Below are positions 24,101 to 37,900 of a DNA stretch of 64,000 bases, piece after piece. Origin of the DNA: Prochilodus magdalenae (Eukaryota > Chordata > Actinopteri > Characiformes > Prochilodontidae); assembly GCA_024036415.1 (NCBI GenBank), contig JAMWET010000150.1, forward strand, positions 384,501 to 448,500, written 5' to 3'. A program made the translations under genes and the position numbers. The notes beneath the pieces were generated by a model. It worked only from the letters and a program-made list of their open reading frames with translations, did not search any database and was not told the origin of the DNA. The number at the start of each line of letters is the position of its first letter. Position 1 is the stretch's first letter.

Positions 24101-27100
24101 TTTTGTTTCTCCCTTAATTTCTACATCCACTGCTTTAATTGAAACAATGTTCATCACACAAGCATGCTCAAATTAGTCTGAAGATCAACATGCAGTGAAG
24201 AGCCATCAATTACAAGGAGTGACAAAAAAGCACTTTTAAAATGTAAAACTTGTGAACTGCTGTTCTCAGTGTTAAGTTTCCCTGAGCAGCAAGAATGTGA
24301 CAGTTAAAGAGCTGAACTTTAACTTATATGCAACACACACAGATTACTAAACAGTGCTGTTCTATTCACAGGTTGGAGCTGAAATAAATAAAAGTACGAA
24401 AGCACAACGTGAGATGACAGAGATAGCTGGTAGCCCAGAGAGATTCTTCTATGTGTCTAATTATGCTGCTTTGGAGAAAAACATTCTTTCTTATGAAGGA
24501 AAAAGCATATTTCATGTTGAAGGTAAGCCACTACTGCAAACCATTTGGGTTGCAGAAAGTCACACCTAACTAACACCTAACTGGGTATTTTTATGTAATA
24601 TGCTCTTACTTTACAAAAAAAAATGGTAGCACCGGCATGTGTCACTCGTACTTGATGCCATGCTAAATATCCTCTATTTGAGCGCTATCCTCTTTGCTCA
24701 GGCGTTAAGAAGGGCGTATCATTTGAACTTGCCCTTGCAGAGGCTGGATCCAGCTCTCACTAAACTCACATTGTAAGCTCTGTATGTTGCTAATCAGTAA
24801 CACGTGAACGTTTTTAAAAATAGACACATATATGTCATAGTTTTTTGTTGGGCTTTTAGAGATCTTAAGTAACACCACACGGATTTCTTACTGTTGGTGT
24901 TATATAAAGGTCTGTAATCAGGCTCAGACTAAAAAATTTTCCTCTCAAGAACCTTAGTGCATGTTTAATAAATGTGTTAAATCAGGAGGAGAAAGATAAA
25001 CCTACTCCTGATGAGTTTGGTATTGCTATTCAGACTAAATCTTGATTAAGACGTTGTGTATGAACGGAACTGCCCTTGATTTCCATTCATTTAACTCTTC
25101 TGTTTCAGAGCCAGTCAAGCGAAATGACACAGATGATACCAGCAAAGGTAAACACAATTGAAGAAGTGAAAGAAACAACCAAAAATGAGAGTCACTGTAC
25201 TTCTTATTGTTAATTTTGTCTGACTTATTATTTAGTGCACTCGAGAAGGAGAAGACAGGCTGAGCAAAAGGGCAATGACATGGAAGAGGATGAAGACGAT
25301 GAAGGTTTTTAATTTTAGCCGGCTGTTCTTTAAAAAACATTTCTTGTCTAATCTGCATGATGTCACTTTTTTAAGGCCAGGGTCATCCCTGTAGGATTCC
25401 CTTATATATTTAAGTATATGTATACAACAGTAATTTCTCTTTACATGATCATCGTTATCCCTTAGACTGTGTGAATTTAAGATAATTGATATTAGATAAA
25501 TAAGCTCTGTTCTGATTGGCAGTTCTGTGTTGCACCTCATTCAGAGCTAAAACACTCTTTATAACTCCAGGGGGAATATGTGGGGTTAAACAGCTGTATA
25601 AGACTACACACGATTTCAGAGTAGAAAACAGTTTTGGAAAAAAAGCTGACTGTTGTGTCTGCCTGAAGATCCTGGGACTGAGATTGCTTTCGTGCTGGAT
25701 GGCTCCGGCAGCATTGAACCTCCTGATTTTGAACTGGCCAAGGATTTTATATCTACTGTGATGAGAAATGTCTGGTCATTATGTTTTACAGTAAGTAGGT
25801 TTTCACTCTTAGGCTAACATGTAAATGTACTTAACTGTCCAGAAAATTGGGTTTATTATGTATGCAGTCATATGCAAAAATCAAAGGCACACCTGGTCAA
25901 ATTATACATTATGTTTTTAATGAAAAATGACTGTGTATTATATATATATATATCACAAATACACAGTAATTTTTCATATATAAAACCACATGATGTAGAA
26001 AGTGGTGTAGAAAACTTACTGATACTGATACATTTTCATTGCTGGGTTTTCTTGTATGTATGTGTTCTTTCCACAGTGTAACTTTGCGATAGTGCAGTTT
26101 GGAAATAAAACCACAGTCGAACTCTCACTGAAAGAAAATGAAGATGGTACCAAAGCTTTAAACAAAGTGAAGAGCATAACACAGCTGGGCGAGCTAACCA
26201 AGACTGCCGATGCCCTCTATCGTGTTCTGTAAGAGCCCTCAACCAAACCATGAAATCGAGACTTTAATTCAAGAAATCAAGTACCAAACAGTCCAGCCTC
26301 TTAACAGTTTATATCAGTGTTTACTACCCATCACCCTACCACATAGTCTTTATTAGTTCCTCTGATGCTCCTTTACAGAACAGAAGTTTATGTTCCCGAA
26401 AATGGATCAAAAAAGAATGCCAGAAAAATTATTATCGTGTTATCCGATGGAGAAATGACAGGAATACAGAGAAACCTAACCGAGGTCTTGAACATGCCAC
26501 AAATGAATGAAGTTCTTCGCTATTCTATAGGGGTAAGCACCGCTTAATTAACTGAATTTCATTACACATTTCTCAAACGTATTTTTGTAATACACCATAA
26601 TATACAATATTGTTTGGAAGATTTGTGATTTTCATTTTCTATTTGATTCTGTTTGATATTGGTTATTTTTATGTACGTAGTTATACATTTTTTGGTACAT
26701 ATATGTATTTAAAATTTGATGCATGTAACCCATTTTAAAAAGTTAGAATAGAAGCATGTTTACCTCTATGTTCTGTATTATACCATCGTTTTATCATTAT
26801 TTCATTATAACCCAAAATAAGCCTTCAGCTGTACCACCACATGGGTTTTTGCAATTTGCACTTTTTATTGATGGATAGGTCTGGACTGCAGGCAAGCCAG
26901 TCCAGGATACGCACTTTCTGGTTGCATAGTCAGGTTGTTGCAACCTATGAAGAATGTGGTTTAGCGTTGTGGTGCTTAAACCAGCATGGATGTGCCTGAT
27001 AAAAGGTGTAGTCATCACATGCTTCTCCAACATGTGTGTTTACAGTATATTTTACCACTATGCCTAGTAGTACATATGTACTACTTATTACGCTCTCATG

Positions 27101-28917
27101 CCATAAAAGACCCTGTTTTTTACCTTTACAGTCATAACAATTTAAATGGTCTTTTTCTTCTTTGGCCTGGAAAACACAATGTCCATTTTCTCCATCAACA
27201 ATCTTAAAGGTGTAAGACGTAAAGGTGTGGTGATCTTCATTACAAAAGCAGGCTGTTAGTTTAATGCAGTGCCATCCAAAGGTTAACAACATTAAGTTGT
27301 GACTTTCAGCTTGCCCCCTTTACACACAGTTTATCAGATGTTTTGCCATTGTACCATTTGCCAACTGCGCTTGCATGAAGATAAATTTGTGTACCTAATT
27401 TAACCCACCACCTACTGAACACACACTAAGAGGAAATGCACAGCCCAATACAAGGCAGGGAGCAGGTTGGGGGTTAGGTGCTTTGCTCAAATGCATTCTT
27501 CTAAATGCTAAGTTAATAGCGCTGGTTTTAAACTGTACTGTGCTAATTTGCACATTTTTAACAATGTAGCTAGCCTTAACTCCTTGTTCATCAAGGACTA
27601 GACCATTCCAAGATGCTCTTTTTACCCAGGTGTAATTACATTACCTCTCAAAGACGTTTTCTAAACATTTCTTGTCGTTAACTGTCCCAGCATGGGCTCT
27701 TTTTCTGTCTTTGACATAAGACTCCTCCTCACATTTCACATGACTGATTATAAATGTCATGCTTTTTTATGTATGAGCCTTTTATGTATGATCTTACATG
27801 ATCTGGTTGTAACCTGGACAGTATATTTAGTGGCAATAGATTAAACAACATCACTGTCATTTCTTTCTCGGGTGTCAACTAGAGAGAGAACAAACTGTAT
27901 TGAGAATGTAGCTTATTTATTGTTTTCCAGGGCAAGTCTGACCTGGTTGTAAGGTACACAGCCCTAAGTATCAGAAGCAGGAGACGATCAGAACAAACTG
28001 AGCTGTCATACAGCATGAAATGTGATAGTCGTAAACATCCTGAAAGACATGTCAAAAAGCTGACCCTTTGTTTGTAACTGACCAATAGAGTTAGTTTATT
28101 AGATGTGGCTTGGTGTATGTGCCCTCCAAACTAGTACTTTTAAGAGAAGTGGTATATGTTCAGCTTGTGTCTACTGTGCAAATGCTCATTGAAGCTTCGC
28201 AGGTGTGTTCATCATTTACTGATGGTTTTTATGAATTCCATGGACCTCAGCTATTTGTTTAACTGTCACAGCACCTCACTTGCATTTCCTTAGGTATGGA
28301 CCATTAAAAAAAACATCTTTAATAAAAAGTTCATTTTTGTTCAGAATTTAATTCACAAAGGAAAGATGTCATATAGGTTGTATTCATTACACATAAAGGG
28401 ACAGATTTTAAGCTGTTTTGTTTTAATGTTCAGTACAGTTTACAGCTTATTAATCATAATCTGAAATACAGTCTTAAATCATTAGAATATATTTAGAATA
28501 ATTTACTATTTAAACTATGCACATGCAACCACAATCATAGGGAAGACTCCACTCCTGACGCAGAAGTCACTCCTGACGCAGAGACAATGTCAGAAGCATC
28601 GTATCTGGGTTAAGGAAAAAAAGACCTGAACTGTTGCTCAGTGGTCTAAAGAACTTAGTTTAGTGTGCCATGTCATCCAGTGGTGTTGGCCCACGGTTTT
28701 ATCACATCCAAAGTCAGTGGTGCCGTTAACCAGGATATTTTAGAGCTACATATAAATGCTTTCATTTGCTGACAACCTTTGTGGAGTTGCTCCTGCCCAC
28801 AGTGCTACCAAATGGTTTGTTGACCATGATACAGTTGTGTTGATTGCCCAGTCATCTTTCTAGACCTGAACCCCATAGAGAATCTAAAAGGTGTGGTCAA
28901 GAGGAAGATAAACACCA

Positions 28918-28951
<34 letters not shown>

Positions 28952-31900
28952 TCAGTGGGACTAGTCTGCCTCCTCTGCAGGATGATAGAAACAGGATCAT
29001 TTTATTTTGCCAAGTGTGTCACACATTTAATTCTGAAAAAACATCTTTTCTTTAGTTACTATTTGGCTTTAAAACATCTTGCATGCAACTGTGCAGTGTA
29101 AATATGCTTTCAAAAGGCCAAAACTTATATAAAAAAACGTATATAAGACTGTAACTATGTCCTCTAATAACTTTCTGTAATGGAGCGTAAACTTTAGGGC
29201 CATCAAAGTTATTGAGTCCCTGGTTTCTGTCACCACTGGTGTGAAGTTTCCCTACAACAGAGCTTTGTATTAAAAACACTCTGAATGACTTTGCTGTCAT
29301 CTTGATAAATTGATTATACAGAAGTTTTTTTTAACACATTAGTGGAATTCCTCTTTAACATTCTTCTACTGGCCTAAGGTTCTAAGGTTCCTCAAGCTAT
29401 ATGCTTATATAGTGCATGACTGGAAGGAGTCAAATTAATTATTGGTATAGAGGTTTTCATCATGACTTTTAATGTTAGCAGGGTGGAAATCCCCATTGGC
29501 CCCACAATAGAATACTAATCATGCATGAAGCCATGCAAACACTGCTGTGGTGACAGCATTACCAGTAAAAATGCATGAATATTAGAGAAGGGTAGATTTA
29601 TAGTCAGTGTTCACTTATCTGCCCTCTAGTGGAAGCCTCCAGTAACACGTGTGGCACATAGACAAGTATGTGGACAATTCCGTTCACAATGCAGCCAGTT
29701 GTGAAGGCATGGTCAAATAGAAAGTATATCTCTAGCCTAAAACGTGAACCTTGTGGTGAACACAGCAGCTATTCTCTTCATAGGTACTCGCTATTAAGGC
29801 TAGCTCTGCTGCAGCAGGTGTGGAGACAGTAAATACTGGTGATATTTCAGATGGTTCTGTCTCCCAGCAATTAGTTAATTAACCAGTTAAAGATTTTAAC
29901 ACTTTTTTTGCTTACACATAACATACACAGCTTACTAAACCAGTGCTGTTCTATCCACAGGTTGGAGCTGAAGTAAATAAAAGTGAGAAAGCACAACGTG
30001 AGATGACAGAGATAGCTGGTAGCCCAGACAGATTCTTCTTTGTGTCTAATTATGCTGCTTTGGAGAAAATTCTTTCTGAAATAGAAACAAACATAGTTGA
30101 CATCGAAGGTAAGCTACTTTTGTTAATTATGGTCTTTTGGGGTTGCTTAAAATTTATGTTATTCAGAAGATGCTACCTTTGCTGGAAAGTGGATATTAGT
30201 TTTATCTGGCACAGTTGTATCTTAATTAAAATGGTAGCACCTTGGCACATGTCATTAATACATGATACCCATGCTTAGTATTTTCCATCTCTTCTTTATC
30301 AGGCATTAAGAAGGGTGTAGGATTTCAATTTGAACTTGCAGAGGCTGGATTTAGCTCTCATCTAACCCATGAGGTAAGCTCTGGATGTTGATAACTCAGA
30401 TAACTTTCACAGTAACTTGTGAAAGTTGTTAAAATGCACATAGTCATCGTGTTTACTTTCCTTTCGAAGATAATAACACCACATGGATTTCTTTCTCAAC
30501 TTGTAGGGATCTATGCTTTTTGGGGCAGTGGGGGCATATGACTGGAGTGGGGGGATCATTCTGAAAAGGGAGGAAGAAGACAAAGTAAAATTTCTGAATG
30601 TTACCAAAGAAGAGCCAAGATTTTCGTATCTGGGTAAGATCTTTAGACGGTGTGACCGTTGAAAGCATGAATGCAGTAGTATTTTTGAATGCTTTATAAA
30701 TGGTTTTGGCCATGACAGGTTACAGTGTGACATCTGCTCGCATGGCCACAAAAACACTATACATATCTGGAGCTCCGAGGTACAACTTGACGGGAGCAGT
30801 CTTTATTTTTGATGAAACCAGCCAGGATTCGATTGAAGGAGATCAGGTTTGAAAAAAACAAAAACAAATGCAACACATTAATTTTTGTTCATGATAAACT
30901 ATTCACATTTTAAACTGGAGTGAGATGATGGTAGGGTTCCCACTTTTCCAAAGTGTGCATGTATTCATGTATATTCATGTATGTCATGTAACTTGGATTT
31001 CAGTTTCCATTCCTGTTCAATTCCAGTTTTCATATCCAAGTAGTTCCTTCAGGTTTTGACTGCTTCTTTATTCCAGTCAAACCATTTGTGTACAAACTGA
31101 GTTGGATTGGTTCAATAAGAGTCATTTCTCTTAGAAAACTGCACTGTTGGTAAAACATTTAGGCAATTGGCTGCACAGCAAAATGATACCTGAAAAGATT
31201 TGGTTCTGTCTTGGGTTGCACATGAGTTAAGCTACCAATCCACTGAATAAAGTAAGCTAGAGGGTGAGGGGGAAAACTGTGTTAATTTGATCCACTTTTA
31301 AATGACTGGAGATCTTAACACAGCCAGCATTTTAACTTACCTTCTGTACAGAATTGGACTCACAGGTCCAGATATAATCAGTCAGTGACTGTGTGTTATG
31401 CCTGATGCAACACTATAACTGAGAAGATAAAGTTCTGTGGCTTAACTGATATGGATCTTTAGACTGCATGGTGAGCACAGCCACCTATCTGCCTTTGTTT
31501 TTATTTGCAGGGCTAAGATGGGATCTCTAGCATGTATCTCACCCAGTTTAAAGAAATGGTCATGGCAAATCTTCATTTATTAGTTACTGATGCAGTACTT
31601 GGTTTTACAGGTTGGATCTTACTTTGGCTCTGTTCTCTGTGCCTTGGATATTGATAACAATAAAGAGACAGATTACCTGTTAGTTGGAGCACCACATTTT
31701 CACGTAAAAGGGGAAGAAGGCAAAGTGCTTGTGTACAAACTACGTGAAGTATGTCCACTAATTCTCTTATGTTTCCTAAATATTTGTATTTTGTTAGTAT
31801 TACTAAACCTAATAACTGTTCTTTGCGATGCCACACCAGGGGAAGTTTGAGAAAGAAAATTATGAATTACATGGAATGGAAATACACAATTATGCAAGGT

Positions 31901-34900
31901 TTGGCTCTGCCATAGCTGATATTGGAGACATTGATGGCAACAAATACAACGACATAGCAATAGGAGCGCCTCTTGAAGCAGCTCACTCAGGAAGCATTTA
32001 CATATATAACGTCTTTAAAGATGGAGTAAAGCCAGAGTTTTCACAGGTGAGCTAAGTCTCTGTATTATACCGTATTACCCTTGGTACCTTTGATTATCTA
32101 TAGTAGATTTACCCCACTGCAAAAGATTATCACTGTGCAAGGAAACCTATATTATTATTAATTATTAAATGTCTTATTTTTTAGATTATTTTAACCTTGT
32201 TACAGGATTACTTATCTTATTTATCAGATAGCAGATCATTTGTCTTGTTTCAAGCCTATGTCTTTAAATCAGCAAAATTATCTTCCACTTTATACAATAA
32301 GGAAAAACTAGAAATAAGTGAACCTATATACTATAACTATAGAGCATATTATAATATTATTTCACTTATTTCTAGTATAAGAATCAACCAGATATATCAA
32401 CCAGGTCATTTTACTTGTCAAGATATCATTTTTGCAGTGCTCTTTTTTTAAAGAGTGGCCTACATTATCCAAAGCACAATGTGTTGCTATAGAGCAGTAA
32501 GTATGTAGTTAGTTCCGACCTCAACACTAATGCATTAGATCCAACCAATCATCCACTTCTAAAACAGTTAATCAGTTGAAGCAGGTTTGACAGATTACGT
32601 TTGGAATTAGACTCTGCAGGAGTCTCCAGGCATCATGCTTTTGCGGGCACATATCTAGAACTTTGGGGCCCTAGGCAGTTTTTTGGGACCTACAATCTTG
32701 CTATCTGATGTCCTGTAACAAAACAAAAACAAAAATCTCTAAAAGCATTGACTACCACAAGTTACCTACAATATATGCTTGTCTAATTTCATATTGTTCA
32801 CTGCAGAAGTATCTAAACTTGGATTAATCACAGTCTGTGTACATAAACCAGAATTATTAGAGTATAAACACTGGATTATTCACAGCCTGAGTATATACTC
32901 CTAATTATTTTTTATAGTCTGAGAATCTAGATCTGGATTATTCACAACCAAGAATATATCCTGAATTATTCATATAATATATCCTTGGGACTAATCATCC
33001 AGATGATCTGTTTTTAAGGGCATCACAATAACGTTTTTTCTTTGCAGAGAATAGCACCATCAGATTTCGGGATGAAACTCATGCATTTTGGGCAAGCAGT
33101 GAGTGCCATGTTCAACTCAGAAAAAAACAAGGAGATCTTCATCAGTGTTGGGAGTGAAGGGGCTGTAAATGTCTTTAAGTGAGTAAAATATCTAATTATA
33201 TGGAAATTATGTGAAATAAACATGGAAGTTATTAGAATAGTTTGTTATTAGTTATTATATTTGCCTCATATTTATTATGATATAAGGAGATGTTTGTGGT
33301 TTTCAAACTGTATTAGCAGATGCTTCCCTGATGAATGGCCTTGTTTTTTGTGTACTTCTAGGACTGTTCCTGTTATTGTTATTGAACCAAATATTGAAGT
33401 CAATCCTGAAAAGATTGCCCTTGATAAAATAGACCACAAGTTTCCGGTAACCGTCAGTATCTGCTTTAATGACCTCAGGAGGAAAATTGAATGTAAGTCA
33501 AACCCAATATTGAATGTATCACATTATAAACGTGTTTCTTCTTTTATAAAAGTACTTTCCCACACTGTCTTTTTAGCTGGTGAAACACTAAGCATCGAGT
33601 ACCAAATTGAAGTGGACCCTGATAAAAAAGAGCAGCGAGTACTTGATAGCCATGGCAAGAAAAACACCTTCATCCTGACAAAAGATCAAAACTGCATTAA
33701 TCGAATAGCTCTAGAGTATATGGTAATTTACTGCTAGACTCTATTTATAATGAATTTCTGCTAGAAAGGCCTAAAACTGTTTTTTTAATGATTATGATAT
33801 TGGTCATAATGCTACATTTCTGTTTACAGGGCTGCTTTGACTGTTTTACACCTATCAAAATCAAAGTCATTTTTACTGTGCCCCCGACCGAGGATGGAAT
33901 TCCTGTGCGAGTACTTGATGCTTTTAGTCAAACTGAGTCCATAAAAGAGGTACATGACTTCTACAAGCTTATACAATACTCAGCAAAAGTGCACCTTAGC
34001 ACATAGCCTAAAACCACATGTCGGTCTTCTGAAGCAGCAACAGAGTCAGTGTTACTAAGCTTCAGCTACAGAAAACCTAACAAGTGAATGATGGAAAGGT
34101 TTAGATACAACGACTGTGATTTTTAAGTTACAAAAACAGAGACATTAATCCTCATGTTGTGCATATATCAAAAATGTTAAGTGAATTTTAAGAACTGCCA
34201 GGTGAGAAAAGGGTATTTATACATTAAATAAAGACATAAACAAAAGTATGAAATAAGATGATGCAGGTAGTTATATTTAAGCAGATTATTTTGACAAAAT
34301 GCCAAAATTAGAGCATATATTTTCGCTGCATAAATACATACATATAAATTTACTTTCATTATGTGCAACCACAAACTAAACATTTTCTAAATATGGAGTC
34401 ACAAAGCCAAAACAGACGAAAACGGGATTTTGGCTGTAAGTCACAAAAAAGTACCACTTATATGAAAGAGCATCTTAAATCTAAACACCAAAGGTGTTAA
34501 CTGAGAAAATGTTCCCATTTACCAGAAGGGTGACTGTGCCGCTATCTGGACATACACGGAAATTCAGTGCTGTGTATACAGACTATAAACATGATATTGT
34601 ACAAGCGTCTTAGGCACCTGAGCTGCCAAAAACCATATATGTATAATCACTAACATTGAAAAAATAAACAAACAAACACACCCTTCTTTAAAAAGCCCAG
34701 CATTACTGTTAGGTCAGGTTTTGTACTGAGGTATGTCTTGAATGGAATGTTTTTAGTCTGCTCACTTTTAACACCTTTTTTTTTTTATGGTTCAGATTCC
34801 ATTCCAAAAGAAATGCACAGATCTAAGTACCTGCCAACCAAAGATTTCATTAGATAATTCAGAAGCCAGGTGAGTTTGTCATTCAGATTTTAAGCTGCTC

Positions 34901-37900
34901 TATGAGAGTGCTTGTCAGAGCAGGCTGCAAGCCATTATCCTGCACTGGTCTTCATAGTGTTTATTTTTTTAGTCCAAAGTCACAACCTCGAATACTCTGT
35001 AGCGAGTCTGTCTGGCTTTCTGGAAACACAAAAACGTTGTAGGACTAAAACAGAGCACCACACGCAAAATTTGGGGAGCATGTGGGTAGCTTAATCCCAG
35101 AATCTTATATACAGCAATTCAAATATAAAAATGCAACCAAAGCCTGATATCTCATGTTTTATATGTCTGCATTTGAAAAGAAAATGTTTAATAGAATTAA
35201 AACAAGTAGATATTATGATTACTTAAAAATGCATTTATTATGAAAAAGAATAGTAATATGATCCATATGCAGTGTAGAGAATCAGATTTGTTGCCTATTA
35301 CATAGTTTTGTAACTGTTGTGTATTTCATTTCATTCCGATGTGGCTTCATATGCTGAAACCTTAATGCAACTAGTTCAAGCAATCCAAACATAAACTGCA
35401 CAAAATACTCTCATATCAGCTCGTATCTTTATACACCAGATCAGCCTCAGTATAAAGTTGATGTTTATATACAAATTTGAGTATCATCATTGTGTATTTA
35501 GAGGTTTACTATATATGTGTTTATTTTAAGCCACAGTGTGACATGATCTTCAGTGTGATCATGTGTTGCATTATTAGTTTAACCAGCTGTTGAATGAAAC
35601 ATGTTCTATAAAGTTCCAACTGAAGTTGCTTGAAGGTTTCACTGTATAAAGCCAGCCTTAAAATCCGCATGCTGTTATAGTGGTGAATATGGTAGTGGTA
35701 GTGGATTTAGATTTTTTATAAGGATAAAGGAAGGAATAACTGTAATGGCATGAGTCATCAAATGAACATAGTACATTAAAGCAGTATTAAAAAGCGTTAC
35801 AGGGCAGGTCAGGGCTTCTTTCATTCTGTCAGTACTGACTATTAAAAAATCTAATTTTGATTTAATCAGAGTTGTATCCGAAGTTTTAAGCTAGCCAGAC
35901 AGCTTATTTGCAATTCCACTATGTAAATTTCTTTACAATCTTGTGTAATTTCAAAAAATGATCTGAATGTGAAACCCCCTCTTAAATATACACTAGTGAG
36001 AACACAGAATAATGGCATCAGTCTTCAAATAGTGCACTCAACTTAGTATTTGGAACTGTATTTGAGAAAAGAAGGCTACAGTGCTTTTGTGACTACTGAC
36101 TTTATATATATATATATTTCATTTCAGCACTAACATGATCATAATTGGCTTCACTGAATCCCTGAGTATACATTTTGATCTTCTAAACACTGGGTATGAG
36201 TCATATCTGACCACTCTGACTTTGAATTATCCTAAAATACTTCAGTCAAAGGTAAATCATGATTGCACGCATACTTCTATTTATGGACTTCCAAACAGCG
36301 TTGTTGGTAGCTGACTTTTTTTGTGTGTGGACAAAAGGGCGGACAGTGCGAGGCGAAAGATGATCTGATGAGGTGTTCACTTATGTATCCTGTGTTCAAA
36401 GCAAATGCCAAGGTATAAATTGAGCTTGTGTGACAACTAACTTTGAAACTTTCTGACTTTAATCAGCTTTAATATGGCTTCTGCATTTCTTAATCCTTTA
36501 TCTATTTTGTACAATAACAGACAGCAGTCTCTGTTGCCTGGCAGACTGTAAATATGAAGACAAACCTGAGCAGTGCTACAATCCATGCAGTTTTAACAGG
36601 GTTTGTCCTACTGAATTACTCTCTCTCTGTAACCTTACTGAATGGGAGAAACTGTGTGCTGTATGTTCTATTCAAATATATTTCTTCACTTATTTTATTT
36701 ACCTCCAGTGGACATGATGGCACTGTGGAACTTGCCTCCAAGACATACGAATTTGAAGTTAAACATGCCCTTGACTTGCAGTTTACTGGGTAAACATTTA
36801 GAAACATGTATTCGTTTGTCAATTAGACAATCTCGGGTTCACCCATGTTGCTTTTCCTAATTTTTTTCTACTTTTCAACAGCACAGCTACTCCAAACCTA
36901 TTCACTATTGAAGAAGGAGAAAAAAGCCACGACCCAAAAGATCTGAAGTTCAGCTTTAAGGTACAGTCTGGGAAGACAACAAACGTTCGTTCGCAGTTAA
37001 TAAATGTTTTTTTAATATAAACTGTGAAAAACATGGAACTGATCGTGGTCTGTGATCTGTTTCAGCTGCTGGGTGAAAACAAGTACAAGGCCGAACTAAC
37101 CGTGATCATAACCATACCAAAGCAGATAGACAATACAAAACTGCAAATCAAGAGTGTTGATCAAAAGGTATGCACATGATAGACTGTGGATAAGTTACAA
37201 TTGTTTAGACACAGTTTTCCTATTGACTTGTGTCTTTCCTTTTTCTTAGATTTGCACACAGAATGATGCAATGTCTGAGGTAGGAGACGTCCGGCCAAAT
37301 GAATGTTTTTTCTTTCTTTAGGAATGTAGGATTTAATCATGCTCTGTATATCTTACTTTTCATTGTGTTTTCTGTGTCTAATTAAAGGACTATCACATTG
37401 AATGTAATCTGATAGACCTGCAAGACATAAACATTGAAGCGATTGCTATTATCGGTGACATTAAGGTACAGTACAAAAACTGGCTATTAGTGTTGATGTT
37501 ATCAGAAAAAGCCTAGTGTTGATAAATGTCAGGTCCTTTAGCCCAAAAGGTCAAAAATCTGATGTAATTTTATTGTGAATTCCTAGTGGTGGACAGTAGC
37601 CAGGTAAATGTAATTTATTATTGTGCTTAAGTAGTTTTTCCTGTATGTTTATTTTACTAAAGGACTTTTACTGTTACTCAAGTACATTTGAAGGTAAATA
37701 CTTTAGTACTTTTACTCAAGTAAAAAGGAGGAGGACTAAAAGGAGGAACTTTTACTGGATGATTATTTTACTTTAAGGAATCTCTACTTTAACTTAAATA
37801 CATGGTTTGTGTACTTTGTCCACCACTATGAATTATTGAGAGCCTGAGAGGCTGCAAGCATCACAATTCATTAAAAAAAATACTTGCAAGAATAAAACAC

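Larger units (their letters stand above)
25669..30108 (+). other. itgae: itgae I-domain cassette C (four exons)
   Basis: Exons 25669-25790, 26077-26228, 26379-26532, 29961-30108. Intact vWA domain with DGSGS, LTKTADAL and VLSDGE. It is the copy adjacent to the live downstream exons and ends IETNIVDIEG, keeping the acidic residue before Gly found at this place in alpha-E. Surface positions differ from A and B (NKTTVELSLKENEDGTK; VLRYSIG). Probably the ancestral-position domain. Confidence 0.9.

Noticed and set aside
33261..33737. 158-residue ORF taken as one coding block
   Set aside because: It runs through an intron. The real exons are 33362-33492 and 33577-33722, joined by canonical splice sites in different phase.
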